From NCBI GenBank assembly GCA_014873095.1, contig CP050848.1:1736001-1800000 (forward strand): a stretch of 64,000 nt of DNA, written 5' to 3'. The notes under the pieces are model-generated. The model ran no database searches, was not told the origin of the DNA, and saw only the letters and a list, made by a program, of their open reading frames with translations. Source of the DNA: Planctomycetales bacterium ZRK34. GTDB taxonomy: Bacteria; Planctomycetota; Phycisphaerae; Phycisphaerales; Zrk34. Shown here one piece after another: positions 25,573 to 35,450 of this stretch (the first letter of the stretch is position 1; the number at the start of each line of letters is the position of its first letter). Position numbers and translations under genes: made by a program.

Positions 25573-26673
25573 ATGAATCGATCCAACGAAGCGCCCGACC
25601 CGCTGGCTCCTCTGAGACAGCGCATTGATACCCTCGACGAGCAACTCGTCAGGCTGCTCAACGAGCGCGCCCGCGTTGTGGTCGAGATCGGGGAGATCAA
25701 GCGGGCCCACGGGGTTGCCCCCATTTATGCGCCGGATCGCGAGCAGGTCGTGCTCGATCGCATCCGCTCGGCCAACGCCGGCCCCCTGCCCGACACCTGC
25801 CTCGAAGCCATCTGGCGCGAGCTGATGAGCGGGTCGTTCGCCCTGGAGCGTCACCTGAAAATCGCCTACCTCGGCCCGGCCGGTTCGTTCAGCCATCTGG
25901 CCGCCCGGCGACAGTTCGGCGCCTGCGTGGAGTATCAGGCGCTGGATTCGATCTCCGCGGTCTTCCGGGCCGTCGAGTCCGGGCAGGTCGACCTGGGCCT
26001 GGTGCCGATCGAAAACTCCACCGGCGGGGGCATTCACGAATCCTTCGACTGCTTCATGCACACCACCGCGCGCATCTGCGCCGAGGCGCTGATTCCGATC
26101 CACCACCACCTGCTGTCGCAATCCGAAGACGCCGACATCAAGCAGGTCTGCTCGCGCCCGGAGATTTTCGAGCAGTGTCGCCGATGGCTGGGTGAACATC
26201 TGCGCCACACCGAGCATGTGGCCACGACCTCCAGCGCCGCCGCCGCCGAGCTTGCCGCCAAAGACCCCCACATCGCCGCGATCGGCTCATCGCTGGCCGC
26301 CGAGATTTACAAGCTGCCGGTCCGCCACGAAACCATCGAAGACAATCCCAGCAATATCACGCGATTCTTCGTCATCGGCAACCAGGCATCGCGCTCCACC
26401 GGCGATGACAAGACCGCGATCCTGTTCACCACCCAGCACAAGCCCGGCACGCTCGCCTCGGTCATCGACGTGTTCAGCGAGCGCGGCGTGAACCTGACCC
26501 ACATCGACAAACGCCCCAGCCAGCGCGTCAACTGGGAGTATTACTTCTTCATCGATTGCGAAGGCCACGCCACCGAATCCCCCGTCCGCGAAGCCCTGGC
26601 CGCCGTCCGCGAGCACTGCATGCACCTGACCGTGCTCGGCTCGTTCCCCCGCGCCCGCAATGTGCTGGAATAA
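25573..26673 (+). CDS. pheA: Bifunctional chorismate mutase / prephenate dehydratase
   Basis: The 366-residue P-protein converts chorismate to prephenate and then to phenylpyruvate for phenylalanine synthesis. Residues about 10-90 form an AroQ-type chorismate mutase (LRQRIDTLDEQLVRLLNERA, Arg and Lys active-site positions). Residues about 95-275 form the prephenate dehydratase (YLGPAGSFSHLAA, VPIENSTGGGIHESFD, and NPSNITRFFVIG with the catalytic Thr). The C-terminal ACT domain (AILFTTQHKPGTLASVIDVF) binds phenylalanine for feedback inhibition. Length and order are normal. The next gene follows after 11 bases. Confidence 0.96.
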   Translation: MNRSNEAPDPLAPLRQRIDTLDEQLVRLLNERARVVVEIGEIKRAHGVAPIYAPDREQVVLDRIRSANAGPLPDTCLEAIWRELMSGSFALERHLKIAYLGPAGSFSHLAARRQFGACVEYQALDSISAVFRAVESGQVDLGLVPIENSTGGGIHESFDCFMHTTARICAEALIPIHHHLLSQSEDADIKQVCSRPEIFEQCRRWLGEHLRHTEHVATTSSAAAAELAAKDPHIAAIGSSLAAEIYKLPVRHETIEDNPSNITRFFVIGNQASRSTGDDKTAILFTTQHKPGTLASVIDVFSERGVNLTHIDKRPSQRVNWEYYFFIDCEGHATESPVREALAAVREHCMHLTVLGSFPRARNVLE

Positions 26674-26684
26674 TCCGGTTTTCT

Positions 26685-27764
26685 GTGACTGACCAACCCG
26701 CAACACAATCAGACCAACCCGCCGCCCCGCTGCATGATCCGGATCGTCTATTGGACATCTGCGATGGCGTCACGGTCGGCATCATCGTGCTGTGCGTGAT
26801 CTTTGCGTACCTGCTGCCGTTTGATTACACCAGCGAATCGGCGGTCTATCACGGCCTGATGTGGTTTGCTTTCTTCACGCGCACTTTCATGCTCCATCTC
26901 GGCGGGGCGCTGTTGATCATGGCGATCTTCGCGCTGATGCGCAAGAGCCGGGCGAGCCGATGGCTCGCGGTGAGCGAGGTCGTCGCCGCGATGTTTCTGC
27001 TGATCCCGACGCTGGTTCAATACCTGCCCGCCAGCGCCCCCCCGCTGACTGCACCGAGCCTGACGCTGACCACCGCCAACCTGCGCGGCACCAACGCCAC
27101 CCCCGACGAAGCCTTCAAAGCCCTGCTCGCTCTCGATGCCGATCTGCTCCTGCTGCAGGAATACACCCCCGCCATGCACGTGAAGTTCGGCCCCGATCTC
27201 GAAGCGAAATACCCGTACAAAATCACCGAGCCGCGCGAAGGCTTCTACGGGCAGGCTGTCTACGCGAAGGTGCCCCTCGGCGGCGTCACGCTGACCCAAC
27301 CCCCGCTGGCCGATGACGATCACCCGCTGATCCGATTCTCCATTCTGCTCGGCGCCGACCGCGTCACGATCTATAACCTCCACCTGCGCTGGCAGTGGCT
27401 TGGGGCCGGGCGTCATCAGTTTGCCGAGTTGATGAATCAACTGGCGCGCGAGACGAGCCCGGTCATCCTCGCCGGCGACTTCAACATGACCAACACCAGC
27501 CCGCAGTCCGCCGCGCTGGTCAGCGCCGGCTTCCGCGATGCCGCCGATCTGCTCGGGCAGGGTCTTGCCGCCACGTGGCCCATCCATCGCACCGCCGAGT
27601 ACTTCGCATGGCCCGGCTTCCGCATCGATCACGTGTACCTGTCGCCCGAGTTGACCACCGCCGACTTCTCCCTGCTTCAAACCCCCGGCTCCGACCACCG
27701 CGCCACGACAGTGAAAATCAGCTTCACCGAAAGTCTCAACATCAATCCCCACCAAGCCCGATGA
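26685..27764 (+). CDS. Membrane-anchored EEP-family phosphodiesterase-like protein
   Basis: A GTG at 26685, 11 bases after pheA, is the likely start, giving TDQPATQSDQPAAP; the frame continues upstream only as a pheA shadow. The 359-residue protein has N-terminal membrane helices (VTVGIIVLCVIFAYLLP, GLMWFAFFTRTFM, GALLIMAIFALM, VVAAMFLLIPTLVQYL). A C-terminal EEP domain follows: TTANLRGTN, LLLLQEYTP with the metal-binding Glu, YNLHLRW, LAGDFNMTN and SDHRATTVK with the catalytic His. The active site would face outside. Substrate unknown; similar domains act on nucleic acids, phospholipids or sugar phosphates. Confidence 0.82.
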   Translation: MTDQPATQSDQPAAPLHDPDRLLDICDGVTVGIIVLCVIFAYLLPFDYTSESAVYHGLMWFAFFTRTFMLHLGGALLIMAIFALMRKSRASRWLAVSEVVAAMFLLIPTLVQYLPASAPPLTAPSLTLTTANLRGTNATPDEAFKALLALDADLLLLQEYTPAMHVKFGPDLEAKYPYKITEPREGFYGQAVYAKVPLGGVTLTQPPLADDDHPLIRFSILLGADRVTIYNLHLRWQWLGAGRHQFAELMNQLARETSPVILAGDFNMTNTSPQSAALVSAGFRDAADLLGQGLAATWPIHRTAEYFAWPGFRIDHVYLSPELTTADFSLLQTPGSDHRATTVKISFTESLNINPHQAR

Positions 27765-27896
27765 TGAGCCTTCGAATCGTCGGGGTATCGCAACGTCACG
27801 ATAACGACAATTTTCACACAACGTCGCGCGGTGTCTGATAATTTCCGGCATGATGATGCGGTGCGGCGACGTCTTTTGGTGTTATCAATTTCGTGA

Positions 27897-27924
27897 TTGC
27901 ATTGCCGCGAACGTGGGGTAATAT
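27897..27924 (+). promoter_or_regulatory. Putative promoter of the 121-residue protein
   Basis: TTGCAT (27897-27902) and TAATAT (27919-27924) are separated by 16 bp. The expected start of transcription, about 27931, leaves a leader of only about four bases before ATG 27935. Confidence 0.45.
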
Positions 27925-27934
27925 TGAACCGTAG

Positions 27935-28300
27935 ATGCGAATAGAAGCGAGCCATTCCGTCTCATCTTCGACCCCGATTCGGCCGATCGAATCGACGGAG
28001 AAGGTGACGCGCCAGCCGAATCAGACCAAGGCGTCTGAGGCGGGCGATTCGTTGAGCTTCGAAGCTGTGTATCAGTCCCAGTTGCCGCGTGTGCCCATGA
28101 CCGAAGCCCATCGCAAACTCGATCGCATCCGCAGCCAGCTCGTCGGCGGCAAGACCGAGGTGCCGATCCACTTCGCCGACGCCCCCGCCGCCTCGACCGG
28201 CCCGGCCAATCCTTTCACCGCCGCCTACCCCCGCCTGATCGCCGACCCCGGCTCGATCAACGCCAATCTCACCGCCGCCGCCACCGAACGCTCGGCTTGA
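27935..28300 (+). CDS. Small hypothetical protein
   Basis: The 121-residue product (MRIEASHSVSSSTPIRP...) is rich in Ser, Thr, Ala and Pro at both ends, with a central charged helix (TEAHRKLDRIRSQLVGGK). No signal peptide or membrane segment is seen. The Arg/Ile-spaced helix and the ending (LIADPGSINANLTAAA) faintly recall FlgM-like flagellar anti-sigma proteins, but I do not call it that. A promoter-like element almost abuts the ATG and a terminator follows the stop, so it seems to be a single-gene unit. Confidence 0.55.
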   Translation: MRIEASHSVSSSTPIRPIESTEKVTRQPNQTKASEAGDSLSFEAVYQSQLPRVPMTEAHRKLDRIRSQLVGGKTEVPIHFADAPAASTGPANPFTAAYPRLIADPGSINANLTAAATERSA

Positions 28301-28313
28301 AATCGACCGCAAG

Positions 28314-28334
28314 CTGTCATTCTGGCAGTTTTTT
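28314..28334 (+). terminator. Intrinsic terminator after the 121-residue protein
   Basis: CTGTCA and TGGCAG form a six-pair stem (one G-T) with a short loop, followed by TTTTTT. Confidence 0.75.
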
Positions 28335-28493
28335 GCCGTGCGCGGATGTCGGCTAATATTTACATAAGCTGTTTCATTAAAACGATTAACGGCTGATCAT
28401 ATGTCAGCGTGATTCGAGCGCGCCGTTTGCACTATGAAGTGTGGCGGAGGATGTGTTTGCACCCCCCGCCGCCTTGAAAAATAGGAGCGAGCG

Positions 28494-31115
28494 ATGTCAC
28501 CGATGGACAAATACACCACCAAGGCCCAGGAAGCCCTCGCCGCCGCGCAGGCCGCCGCCCAGACCCGCGGGCACGGGCAGGTCACCGCCCTGCACCTGCT
28601 CAGCGCGTTGATGGCCGACCCGCAGGGCGTGGCCCACTCGCTGATGCAGCGCATCGGCGTGGATGGTTCACGCGTGGCGTCGATCGCAACCTCCGAACTC
28701 GACCGCCAGCCGACCGTCAGCGGGGCCGGCTCGGTCACGATGTCGCGCGACCTCGGCGAAGTGCTCGGCAAGGCGCAGGCTGAAGCGACCTCGATGAAAG
28801 ATCAGTACGTGTCGACCGAGCACCTGCTGCTGGCGCTGGCCGAGGTGAAATCCGACGCCAAGGAAGTGCTCTCCGTCAACGCCGTCGACCGCAAGCATCT
28901 GCTCGAAGCCATCAAGCAACTTCGCAAAGGTCAGCGCGTCACCGATCCCGGGGCTGAGGAAACCTACGAAGCGCTCGAAAAGTACGGGCGCGATCTGGTC
29001 GAACTCGCCCGCCAGGGTCGCATCGATCCCGTGATCGGGCGCGATGAAGAGATTCGTCGGACGATGCAGGTGCTCAGCCGGCGCACGAAGAACAACCCCG
29101 TGCTGATCGGCGAGGCCGGCGTCGGCAAGACCGCCATCGCCGAGGGACTCGCCCTGCGCATCGCCAACGGCGATGTGCCCGCCTCGCTGCAGAGCAAGCG
29201 ACTGATCGCGCTGGACATGGGCGCGATGATTGCCGGCGCCAAGTTCCGTGGTGAATTCGAAGAGCGGCTCAAAGCCGTGCTGCATGAAGTCACCGCCAGC
29301 GACGGGCAGATCATTCTGTTTATCGATGAGCTGCACACGGTCGTGGGCCTCGGCAAGACCGAAGGCTCGCCCGATGCCGGCAACCTGCTCAAACCCATGC
29401 TCGCGCGCGGCGAGTTGCACGTCGTCGGCGCGACCACGCTCGATGAATACCGCCAGCATGTTGAAAAAGACGCGGCGCTGGAGCGGCGTTTTCAGCCGAT
29501 CTTCGTCAGCGAGCCGAGCGTCGAAGACACGATCGCCATTCTGCGCGGCCTCAAAGACCGCTACGAAGCCCACCATGGCGTGCGCATCCTCGACGGCGCG
29601 CTCGTCGCCGCGGCGCAGCTCAGCCACCGTTACATCACCGGTCGGCAGCTCCCCGACAAGGCGATCGACCTCGTCGACGAGGCCGCCTCGCGCCTGCGAA
29701 TCGAAAACGAATCCATGCCCGCCGAGCTCGATGAACTGCGCCGCCGCATCATGCAGCTTGAAATCGAGCGTGAAGCGCTCCGCAAGGAAAAAGACGCCGG
29801 TTCCAAAAAACAGCTCGATCAGGTCGAACGCGAACTCGCCGAGCTGCGTGAAACCGACAGCCAGCTTTCGAGCCGATGGGAATCCGAAAAGGGCGCCCTC
29901 GACAAGATCAAACAGCTCAAGGAGCAGATCGACCACAAGCAGGTCGAACTCGAGCAGGCCCAGCGCGCCGGTGATCTCGAACGGGCAGCCCGCATCGCCT
30001 ATGGCGAGCTGCGCGAGCTGAAAGCCCAGGTCGAGGAGGCGGAAGTCGCCGCCGCGGCGCGTGAGCGTGACGGCGCGATGCTGCGTGAGGAAGTCACCGC
30101 CGAGGAAGTTGCCGAGGTGGTCGGCAAGTGGACGGGCATTCCCGTCAGCCGGCTGCTCGAAGGCGAAAAAGAAAAGCTGCTGCGGATGGAAGACGCGCTG
30201 GCCAAGCGTGTCGTCGGGCAGGACGACGCGGTGCGCGCGGTCAGCGATGCGGTACGCCGCAGCCGCGCGGGGCTCGGCGATCCGCGCCGCCCGATTGGGT
30301 CGTTCCTCTTCCTCGGGCCAACCGGCGTGGGTAAGACCGAGCTGTGCAAATCACTGGCGTGGTTTCTCTTCGACACCGAAGACGCGATGGTGCGCCTGGA
30401 CATGAGCGAATTCATGGAGCAGCACTCTGTTGCCCGGCTCATCGGCGCGCCGCCCGGGTATGTCGGCTACGAGGAAGGCGGCCGGCTGACCGAAGCCGTG
30501 CGCCGCCGGCCGTATTGCGTGATCCTCTTCGATGAAATCGAAAAGGCCCACCCCGAAGTGTTCAATGTGCTGCTGCAGGTGCTCGACGACGGTCGGCTCA
30601 CCGACGGCCAGGGCCGCACGGTCGATTTCAAGAACACCATCATCGTGATGACCTCGAACATCGGCTCGTCGGCCATACTCGACATGGCCGAAAAGGGCGC
30701 CGAGGATTTCGAGATCGAAGCCCAGGTGCGCAGCCAGCTCAAGGCCCACTTCCGCCCCGAGCTTCTAAACCGCATCGACGAGACGATCATCTTCCACCAG
30801 CTCACGCGCGCCCAACTGCGCGGCATCGTCGACATTCAGCTCGACGAGCTTCAGCGACGACTGGCCGAGCGGTCGATGCACCTGACGCTGACAGACGCCG
30901 CCAAGGACGCACTCGCCGAGCAGGGTTACGACCCGACCTTCGGGGCGCGCCCGCTGAAGCGTGTGATCCAGCAGCGGCTGGAGAACCCGCTGGCCCAGAA
31001 GCTGCTCAGCGGCGAGTTCGGCCCCGGCGAGACGATCGCCGTCGACTTCGCCGGCAAGAGCTACACGTTCGAGAAGGGTCACGAGGTCGTCGAAGCGGAA
31101 GTGATCGAAGACTGA
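28494..31115 (+). CDS. clpB: ATP-dependent disaggregase chaperone ClpB
   Basis: The 873-residue hexameric AAA+ protein rescues aggregated proteins together with DnaK. The start at 28494 follows AGGAGCG. The Clp N-domain covers about 1-145. The first AAA+ module has Walker [10 protein letters not shown] (206-214) and Walker [10 protein letters not shown]. The coiled-coil middle domain that distinguishes ClpB covers about 400-525 ([25 protein letters not shown]). The second AAA+ module has Walker [10 protein letters not shown] and [15 protein letters not shown]. There is no IGF/IGL loop for ClpP, as expected for ClpB. No CIRCE or clear sigma-32 element is visible upstream. Confidence 0.97.
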   Translation: MSPMDKYTTKAQEALAAAQAAAQTRGHGQVTALHLLSALMADPQGVAHSLMQRIGVDGSRVASIATSELDRQPTVSGAGSVTMSRDLGEVLGKAQAEATSMKDQYVSTEHLLLALAEVKSDAKEVLSVNAVDRKHLLEAIKQLRKGQRVTDPGAEETYEALEKYGRDLVELARQGRIDPVIGRDEEIRRTMQVLSRRTKNNPVLIGEAGVGKTAIAEGLALRIANGDVPASLQSKRLIALDMGAMIAGAKFRGEFEERLKAVLHEVTASDGQIILFIDELHTVVGLGKTEGSPDAGNLLKPMLARGELHVVGATTLDEYRQHVEKDAALERRFQPIFVSEPSVEDTIAILRGLKDRYEAHHGVRILDGALVAAAQLSHRYITGRQLPDKAIDLVDEAASRLRIENESMPAELDELRRRIMQLEIEREALRKEKDAGSKKQLDQVERELAELRETDSQLSSRWESEKGALDKIKQLKEQIDHKQVELEQAQRAGDLERAARIAYGELRELKAQVEEAEVAAAARERDGAMLREEVTAEEVAEVVGKWTGIPVSRLLEGEKEKLLRMEDALAKRVVGQDDAVRAVSDAVRRSRAGLGDPRRPIGSFLFLGPTGVGKTELCKSLAWFLFDTEDAMVRLDMSEFMEQHSVARLIGAPPGYVGYEEGGRLTEAVRRRPYCVILFDEIEKAHPEVFNVLLQVLDDGRLTDGQGRTVDFKNTIIVMTSNIGSSAILDMAEKGAEDFEIEAQVRSQLKAHFRPELLNRIDETIIFHQLTRAQLRGIVDIQLDELQRRLAERSMHLTLTDAAKDALAEQGYDPTFGARPLKRVIQQRLENPLAQKLLSGEFGPGETIAVDFAGKSYTFEKGHEVVEAEVIED

Positions 31116-31124
31116 TTCGGCTCG

Positions 31125-32558
31125 TCACTGCGACTCGGCTTCGCGCTGGATGCCGCTCAGCATGCCGCGAAAAACCACGTGATGCAGCGGCACGACGCTG
31201 TACCAGTAGGCCAGTCCCATCAGGCCGCGCGGCTTGAACCGGGCAGTCTGGGTGAGCGTGCAGCCGTCGGCGGTTGGTTCGATGTTGAATTCCAGCGAAG
31301 CGACGCCGGGCAGCTTCATCTCGGCCCGCAAGACGAGTCGATGCGGACGATCCACCTCGGTGACGCGCCAGAAGTCGAGGCTGTCGCCATAGGCCAGCGT
31401 GGTCGGATTGCGCCGCCCGCGTCGCAGGCCCGGCCCGCCGACGAGACGATCCATCATGCCGCGCAGGCGCCAGAGCCAGTCCGCCGCGTAATACCCGTGC
31501 CCACCGCCGACCTGGCACACGGCATCGAACACCTTATCCGCCGACGTCCGCACCGGCGTCTGCCGTTCATCGACGAATGTCGTCCCGCCGGCCCAATCCG
31601 GGTCGCCCGGCATCGGCCCGGCGTCCGACCACATCGACGCCACCTCCGCGCGTTGCATCTTCCCCAGCGCCGCTTCGATCGCCTGCCGCACGGTCAACAG
31701 ATCCTGCGGCATCCAATGCGCTGCGTGATCATCCCGACAGACCACGCGGTTGCGTAGTCCTTCGGCCAGCGGTCGCGCCAGGCGATACCCGATCGGCGTC
31801 ACCAGGTGAATCCACATCGAAGAAAGCCGCGGCGTCAGCACCGGCACCGCCACAATCCATCGCCGTCGCAACCCCATCGCCTCGGCCGCCTGCTGCATCA
31901 GCTCGCGGTAGGTCAGCACCTCCGGGCCGCCGATGTCGAGCGTCGCACCGATCGTGCGCGGCTCGTCCAGACAGCGGCGCAGGTATTCGACCACGTTACG
32001 AATCGCAATCGGCTGACACGCCGTGCTGACCCAGCGCGGCGTGATCATCACCGGCAAGCGCTCGACGAGGTAACGCAGTATCTCAAACGACGCCGAGCCC
32101 GAGCCGAGTATCACCCCCGCCCGCAGGACCGTCACCGGCACCGACCGCTCGGCCAGGGTGTGCTCGACCTGCCGCCGACTGGTCAGGTGCTCGCTGAGAT
32201 CGTCGCCGAGTTCACCCAGCCCGCCGAGGTAGATGATCCGGCCGACGCCCGCTCGCTCGGCGGCTTCGGCGAATGTCGCTGCAAGCTGACGGTCGGCCTC
32301 GGCATAGGTGGACCCGACCGCCTGCATGGAGTGAACCAGGTAATACGCTGCGTCGCACCCGCGCAGCGCCTCGGTCAACGCCTCGAGCTCGCGGAGGTCG
32401 ACCTCGACGGCCGTGACCTGCGGATCATCCGCCCACGGCCGCGAGGCGAACTTGCGCCTGGATCGCACCAGCGCCCTCACGGTATGCCCGGCTTCCAGCA
32501 GCGCCGCCCCGAGTCGGCCGCCCACGTAACCTGTCGCTCCTGTCAGCGCGACGCGCAT
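31125..32558 (-). CDS. SDR-family NAD(P)-binding protein with C-terminal DUF2867-like domain
   Basis: The likely start is 32558 (MRVALTGATGYVGG), with GGAG 9-13 bases upstream; ATGs at 32564 and 32585 are alternatives. The 477-residue protein has an N-terminal extended Rossmann domain (ALTGATGYVGGRL, YLVHSMQ, IIYLGGLGELG, VTVLRAGVILGSGSASFEILRYL). A linker and a C-terminal domain of about 150 residues (ADWLWRLRGMMDRLVGGPGLRRG, LTQTARFKPRGLMGLAYWY) follow, as in DUF2867-containing reductases. The function in such proteins is not settled; lipid or quinone modification has been suggested for relatives. It converges with clpB with a nine-base gap. Confidence 0.85.
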   Translation of the reverse strand: MRVALTGATGYVGGRLGAALLEAGHTVRALVRSRRKFASRPWADDPQVTAVEVDLRELEALTEALRGCDAAYYLVHSMQAVGSTYAEADRQLAATFAEAAERAGVGRIIYLGGLGELGDDLSEHLTSRRQVEHTLAERSVPVTVLRAGVILGSGSASFEILRYLVERLPVMITPRWVSTACQPIAIRNVVEYLRRCLDEPRTIGATLDIGGPEVLTYRELMQQAAEAMGLRRRWIVAVPVLTPRLSSMWIHLVTPIGYRLARPLAEGLRNRVVCRDDHAAHWMPQDLLTVRQAIEAALGKMQRAEVASMWSDAGPMPGDPDWAGGTTFVDERQTPVRTSADKVFDAVCQVGGGHGYYAADWLWRLRGMMDRLVGGPGLRRGRRNPTTLAYGDSLDFWRVTEVDRPHRLVLRAEMKLPGVASLEFNIEPTADGCTLTQTARFKPRGLMGLAYWYSVVPLHHVVFRGMLSGIQREAESQ

Positions 32559-32636
32559 CAGCATTCGCTCCATATCAATCGGCAAACCCGAACGTCCCGA
32601 CTAACGTACAATATCAGGCCAACAGGAGTAGGGCTC

Positions 32637-33086
32637 ATGGCTGAAGCAAAGATTGATCTATTGGGGATGGCGGACCTGGAGCTCGTGGCCGAGCTGTACA
32701 ACCAGGTGTTCGCCCCGGCGCGTGATGCGGCATTTTTCAAGCGCCGCTTTCTCGGGCGCTACAACGAACTGATCATGGTCGCGCATGTCGACGATCGGCC
32801 GGTCGGGTTCACCACCGGCTTCGAGCTTAAACCGTCGGTGTTCTTCTCGTGGCTCTACGGCGTGCTGCCGGACTACCGCCGGGCCGGCGTCGGATCGCAG
32901 ATGATGACGGCCGTGCAGGCCTGGGCGCAGGAGCACGGCTACGAGTCCATCCGCCTGGAGTGTCAGAACTCCCACCGCGCGATGCTGCACATGTGCATCG
33001 AACACGAATACCACATCCATGGCGTCCGATGGGACCCCGACCTCGGCGTCAACCTGGTCATCTTCGAAAAAACGCTCAATGACTGA
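32637..33086 (+). CDS. GNAT family N-acetyltransferase
   Basis: The 149-residue protein starts at 32637 after CAGGAGTAGGG; the longer open frame through 31806 is antisense to the SDR-like gene and is not coding. GNAT motifs are present: RPVGFTTGFE (beta strand before the acetyl-CoA site), WLYGVLPDYRRAGVGSQMM containing the R/QxxGxG/A pyrophosphate loop, and YESIRLECQNSHRAMLHM. It would transfer an acetyl group from acetyl-CoA to an unknown amine. It is divergent from the SDR-like gene. Confidence 0.88.
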   Translation: MAEAKIDLLGMADLELVAELYNQVFAPARDAAFFKRRFLGRYNELIMVAHVDDRPVGFTTGFELKPSVFFSWLYGVLPDYRRAGVGSQMMTAVQAWAQEHGYESIRLECQNSHRAMLHMCIEHEYHIHGVRWDPDLGVNLVIFEKTLND

Positions 33087-33091
33087 GAAGA

Positions 33092-33224
33092 TGTTTTGAC
33101 GGGATGAACAGGATCGCAACTGGACGTGATCGTTTTTGAACCTGTGGCACAGCCGCCCTCGGCTGTGCGGGCGATGACTTCAGCACAGCCGAGGGCGGCT
33201 GCGCCACATTGATCCTGTCAACAT
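33092..33224. repeat. Family B element lying inside a broken family C element
   Basis: C-type arms (ATGTTTTGACGGGATGAAC from about 33092, and TTGATCCTGTCAACATG ending about 33224) flank a complete B element. B has 26-nt inverted arms at 33143-33168 and 33183-33208 with one mismatch. Each arm is itself a hairpin with the 9-nt foot GCACAGCCG, loops CCCT and AGGG being complementary. This suggests a nested insertion in the convergent gap. Confidence 0.85.
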
Positions 33225-33228
33225 GGAT

Positions 33229-34383
33229 TCAGCAGACGGTGTCTTTCTGCACGGCGTCGACTTCCGCGGCGTGCTCGGCAGCATCGTGAATGATCTGCTG
33301 CACGCTTTGACCGGCGGCGTGATCGGCCAGCCAGCGCTGCGCGACCGAGCCGGTGGTCAGCAGACGCTCCAGCGGGTCCAGTCCGCAACAGAATCCGTGA
33401 GCTTTGGCGGTCGGCCGAACTTCTTCGAGCAACTGCTCGACCCACTCGCGGGCCTTGATGGGCTTGCCGTCGCGCCAGTGACGCAGCTCGGCGTCGAGAC
33501 TGTTCACCGTCACCGCCTGTTCATTCTCATCGGCAATGCGACGAAGCTGCTCGGCGCGGGTACACGGCGAAAGCGTGCTGCGGCGCATCGGGTCCAGTTC
33601 GTCGTCTTCGATGACCTGCCAGATGCGGGCTTCGAGCAAGGCGGTCAGGGCCATCAACTCATCGGGGCAGGCCACGCGATCGCAGATGCGCAGCTCGAGT
33701 CGCTGCACATGCTCGGGGGCCTCGGTGCCGTTGGGGCGGACCGATGACCACAGGTGGCGGATGTTGCGCATGACGCCGGTCATGAGTTGGGCCTGCACGT
33801 AGCCGACGTAGTGCGCGTGTGAGAGGAACAGCGGCACATCGCTGGGCGTATGCGGGAAGATGCGCCAGCGCGTCGAGTGAAACCCGGTGGCGCGTCCGCC
33901 GAGGAACGGGCTCGTCGCCGATAGCGCCAGCCAGAGCGCCGCTTCGCATCGGATCACCCGCGTGGCGCGGATGAGCATTTCGGTGTCGGGGATGCCGACG
34001 TTGATGTGCGTGGAGGCGGTGACGACATTGGTGCCGTAGGTTTTGCGGATGTACTGGTAGTACGGATTTTCCGGGCGGGAGATGTGGAACGTGTCGGCAT
34101 CGCCGAGGCTGATCGTGGCGCCGGGCACGAGGGTGTAATCACCGTGCTGGGTCAGCCACTGGCGGAGCAGGCGGCGCTTGTGCATGAGTTGCTGCAGCAG
34201 CAGGTCGTAATCGCGCGTCGGATCGGTGGTGTGCTCGACGTTTCGGGCGTCGGGCTCGGTGGCGTAGCCGTCCATCTCGTCGGCGATCTGATTGGACAGG
34301 CCGACGATCTCGCCGTCGAGCGTGCCGGTGTAGACCTCTTCTTCGAGGCCTTTGAGAAGTTGTTTGTGGTGGGGTTTGCTCAT
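33229..34383 (-). CDS. Glutamate-cysteine ligase, GCS2 family
   Basis: The 384-residue protein probably joins glutamate and cysteine, the first step of glutathione synthesis. GCS2-type features include a long N-terminal helix region, TASTHINVGIPD with the metal-binding residues, RCEAALWLALSATSPFLGGRATGFHSTRW, and RLELRICDRVACPDELMALTALLEARIW. It is coupled by a four-base overlap to gshB just upstream, which strongly supports this substrate assignment. It differs from the second GCS2-like gene at 50350-51480, which lacks such a partner. Confidence 0.85.
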   Translation of the reverse strand: MSKPHHKQLLKGLEEEVYTGTLDGEIVGLSNQIADEMDGYATEPDARNVEHTTDPTRDYDLLLQQLMHKRRLLRQWLTQHGDYTLVPGATISLGDADTFHISRPENPYYQYIRKTYGTNVVTASTHINVGIPDTEMLIRATRVIRCEAALWLALSATSPFLGGRATGFHSTRWRIFPHTPSDVPLFLSHAHYVGYVQAQLMTGVMRNIRHLWSSVRPNGTEAPEHVQRLELRICDRVACPDELMALTALLEARIWQVIEDDELDPMRRSTLSPCTRAEQLRRIADENEQAVTVNSLDAELRHWRDGKPIKAREWVEQLLEEVRPTAKAHGFCCGLDPLERLLTTGSVAQRWLADHAAGQSVQQIIHDAAEHAAEVDAVQKDTVC

Positions 34384-35351
34384 GTAGACACGCGCTGGCC
34401 GGCGGCGGCCGAGGTATGGGTGAGTTGATCAATGTAGGCGATGACCTGGTCTTCGTACTGGCGATCGTAGAGGCGGTTGCATTCCTGCACGCAGGTGGGG
34501 CTGGTGACGTTGACCTCGATGAGGTAGTCGCCGATGACGTCGATGCCGACGAAGTGCAGCCCGAGCTCGACCATGTGCGGGGCGAGCGCGGCGATGATCT
34601 GCTCATCGCGCGGGGTCAGTTCAGCAGGGGCAGGCTTGCCGCCGGCGAAGAAGTTGTTGCGGTGATCATCCGAACCATGCACGCGCATGCAGGCGGCCAG
34701 GTACTCACCGCCGAGCAGAAGGATGCGCTTGTCGCCGCGCTCGGCTTCGGGGATGTACTGCTGGACGATGACCTCGCGGGTCTTGTTATGCGACAGCGTT
34801 TCGAAGATCACGTTGGCGTTGGAATCGCCGCGTCGAACGATGAACACGCCCTCGCCGCCCTTGGCGTCGGTCGGCTTGACGATCGCGCGGTCGTGGGCGG
34901 CGATGAATTGCTTGTACAGCGCGAGCTGACTGGTCACCAGCGTCTGCGGCACCAGGTCGACGAACTGCGTCGACCACAGCTTCTCGTTGACCGTCCGCAG
35001 ACCGCGCGGCGAGTTGATCATCGGGATCCGATCCGGCAGTCGCTCCAGCAGCCAGGTATCCATCAGGTACCGATCGCCAAACGGCGGCTCGGTCCGCACA
35101 ATCACCACGTCAACCTGCTCATCAGTCAGCTCGACCGGCTCATCGACGTCGAATGGAAACGACGCCCGATCCGGCCGGGGCTTGACCGGCGTGACGTTGA
35201 ACTGCACACGCGGCCCGTCGAGGCTCATCCCGCCCGGCGCCAGGTAAAAACACCGGTGGCCCGCCCGCTCGGCGCCGACCATGAAGATCAGCGACGTGTC
35301 CTTGTGGGCGATGACCGTATCCAGCGGGTCCATCAGAAAAACGTAGTTCAT
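34380..35351 (-). CDS. gshB: Glutathione synthetase
   Basis: The 323-residue ATP-grasp enzyme ligates glycine to gamma-glutamylcysteine. The N-terminal domain (MNYVFLMDPLDTVIAHKDTS) resembles GshB's MDPIxxIxxxKDT start; ATP-grasp motifs include AIVKPTDAKGGEGVFIV, VIVQQYIPEAERGDKRILLLGG, and the metal-binding GIDVIGDYLIEVNVTSPTCVQE. Length is close to other GshB proteins. It is the first gene of the pair with the GCS2 ligase and is divergent from the RimB-like protease gene. Confidence 0.92.
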   Translation of the reverse strand: MNYVFLMDPLDTVIAHKDTSLIFMVGAERAGHRCFYLAPGGMSLDGPRVQFNVTPVKPRPDRASFPFDVDEPVELTDEQVDVVIVRTEPPFGDRYLMDTWLLERLPDRIPMINSPRGLRTVNEKLWSTQFVDLVPQTLVTSQLALYKQFIAAHDRAIVKPTDAKGGEGVFIVRRGDSNANVIFETLSHNKTREVIVQQYIPEAERGDKRILLLGGEYLAACMRVHGSDDHRNNFFAGGKPAPAELTPRDEQIIAALAPHMVELGLHFVGIDVIGDYLIEVNVTSPTCVQECNRLYDRQYEDQVIAYIDQLTHTSAAAGQRVST

Positions 35352-35450
35352 GCGAGCGGTCTCCAGGCGGATCGTTCAAGCAGAAGTTTAGCGCTCAGCG
35401 AACGATCCGCCTTATGGGTCAGATGCGGATTTGTCCCAGGGGTTACGCTG

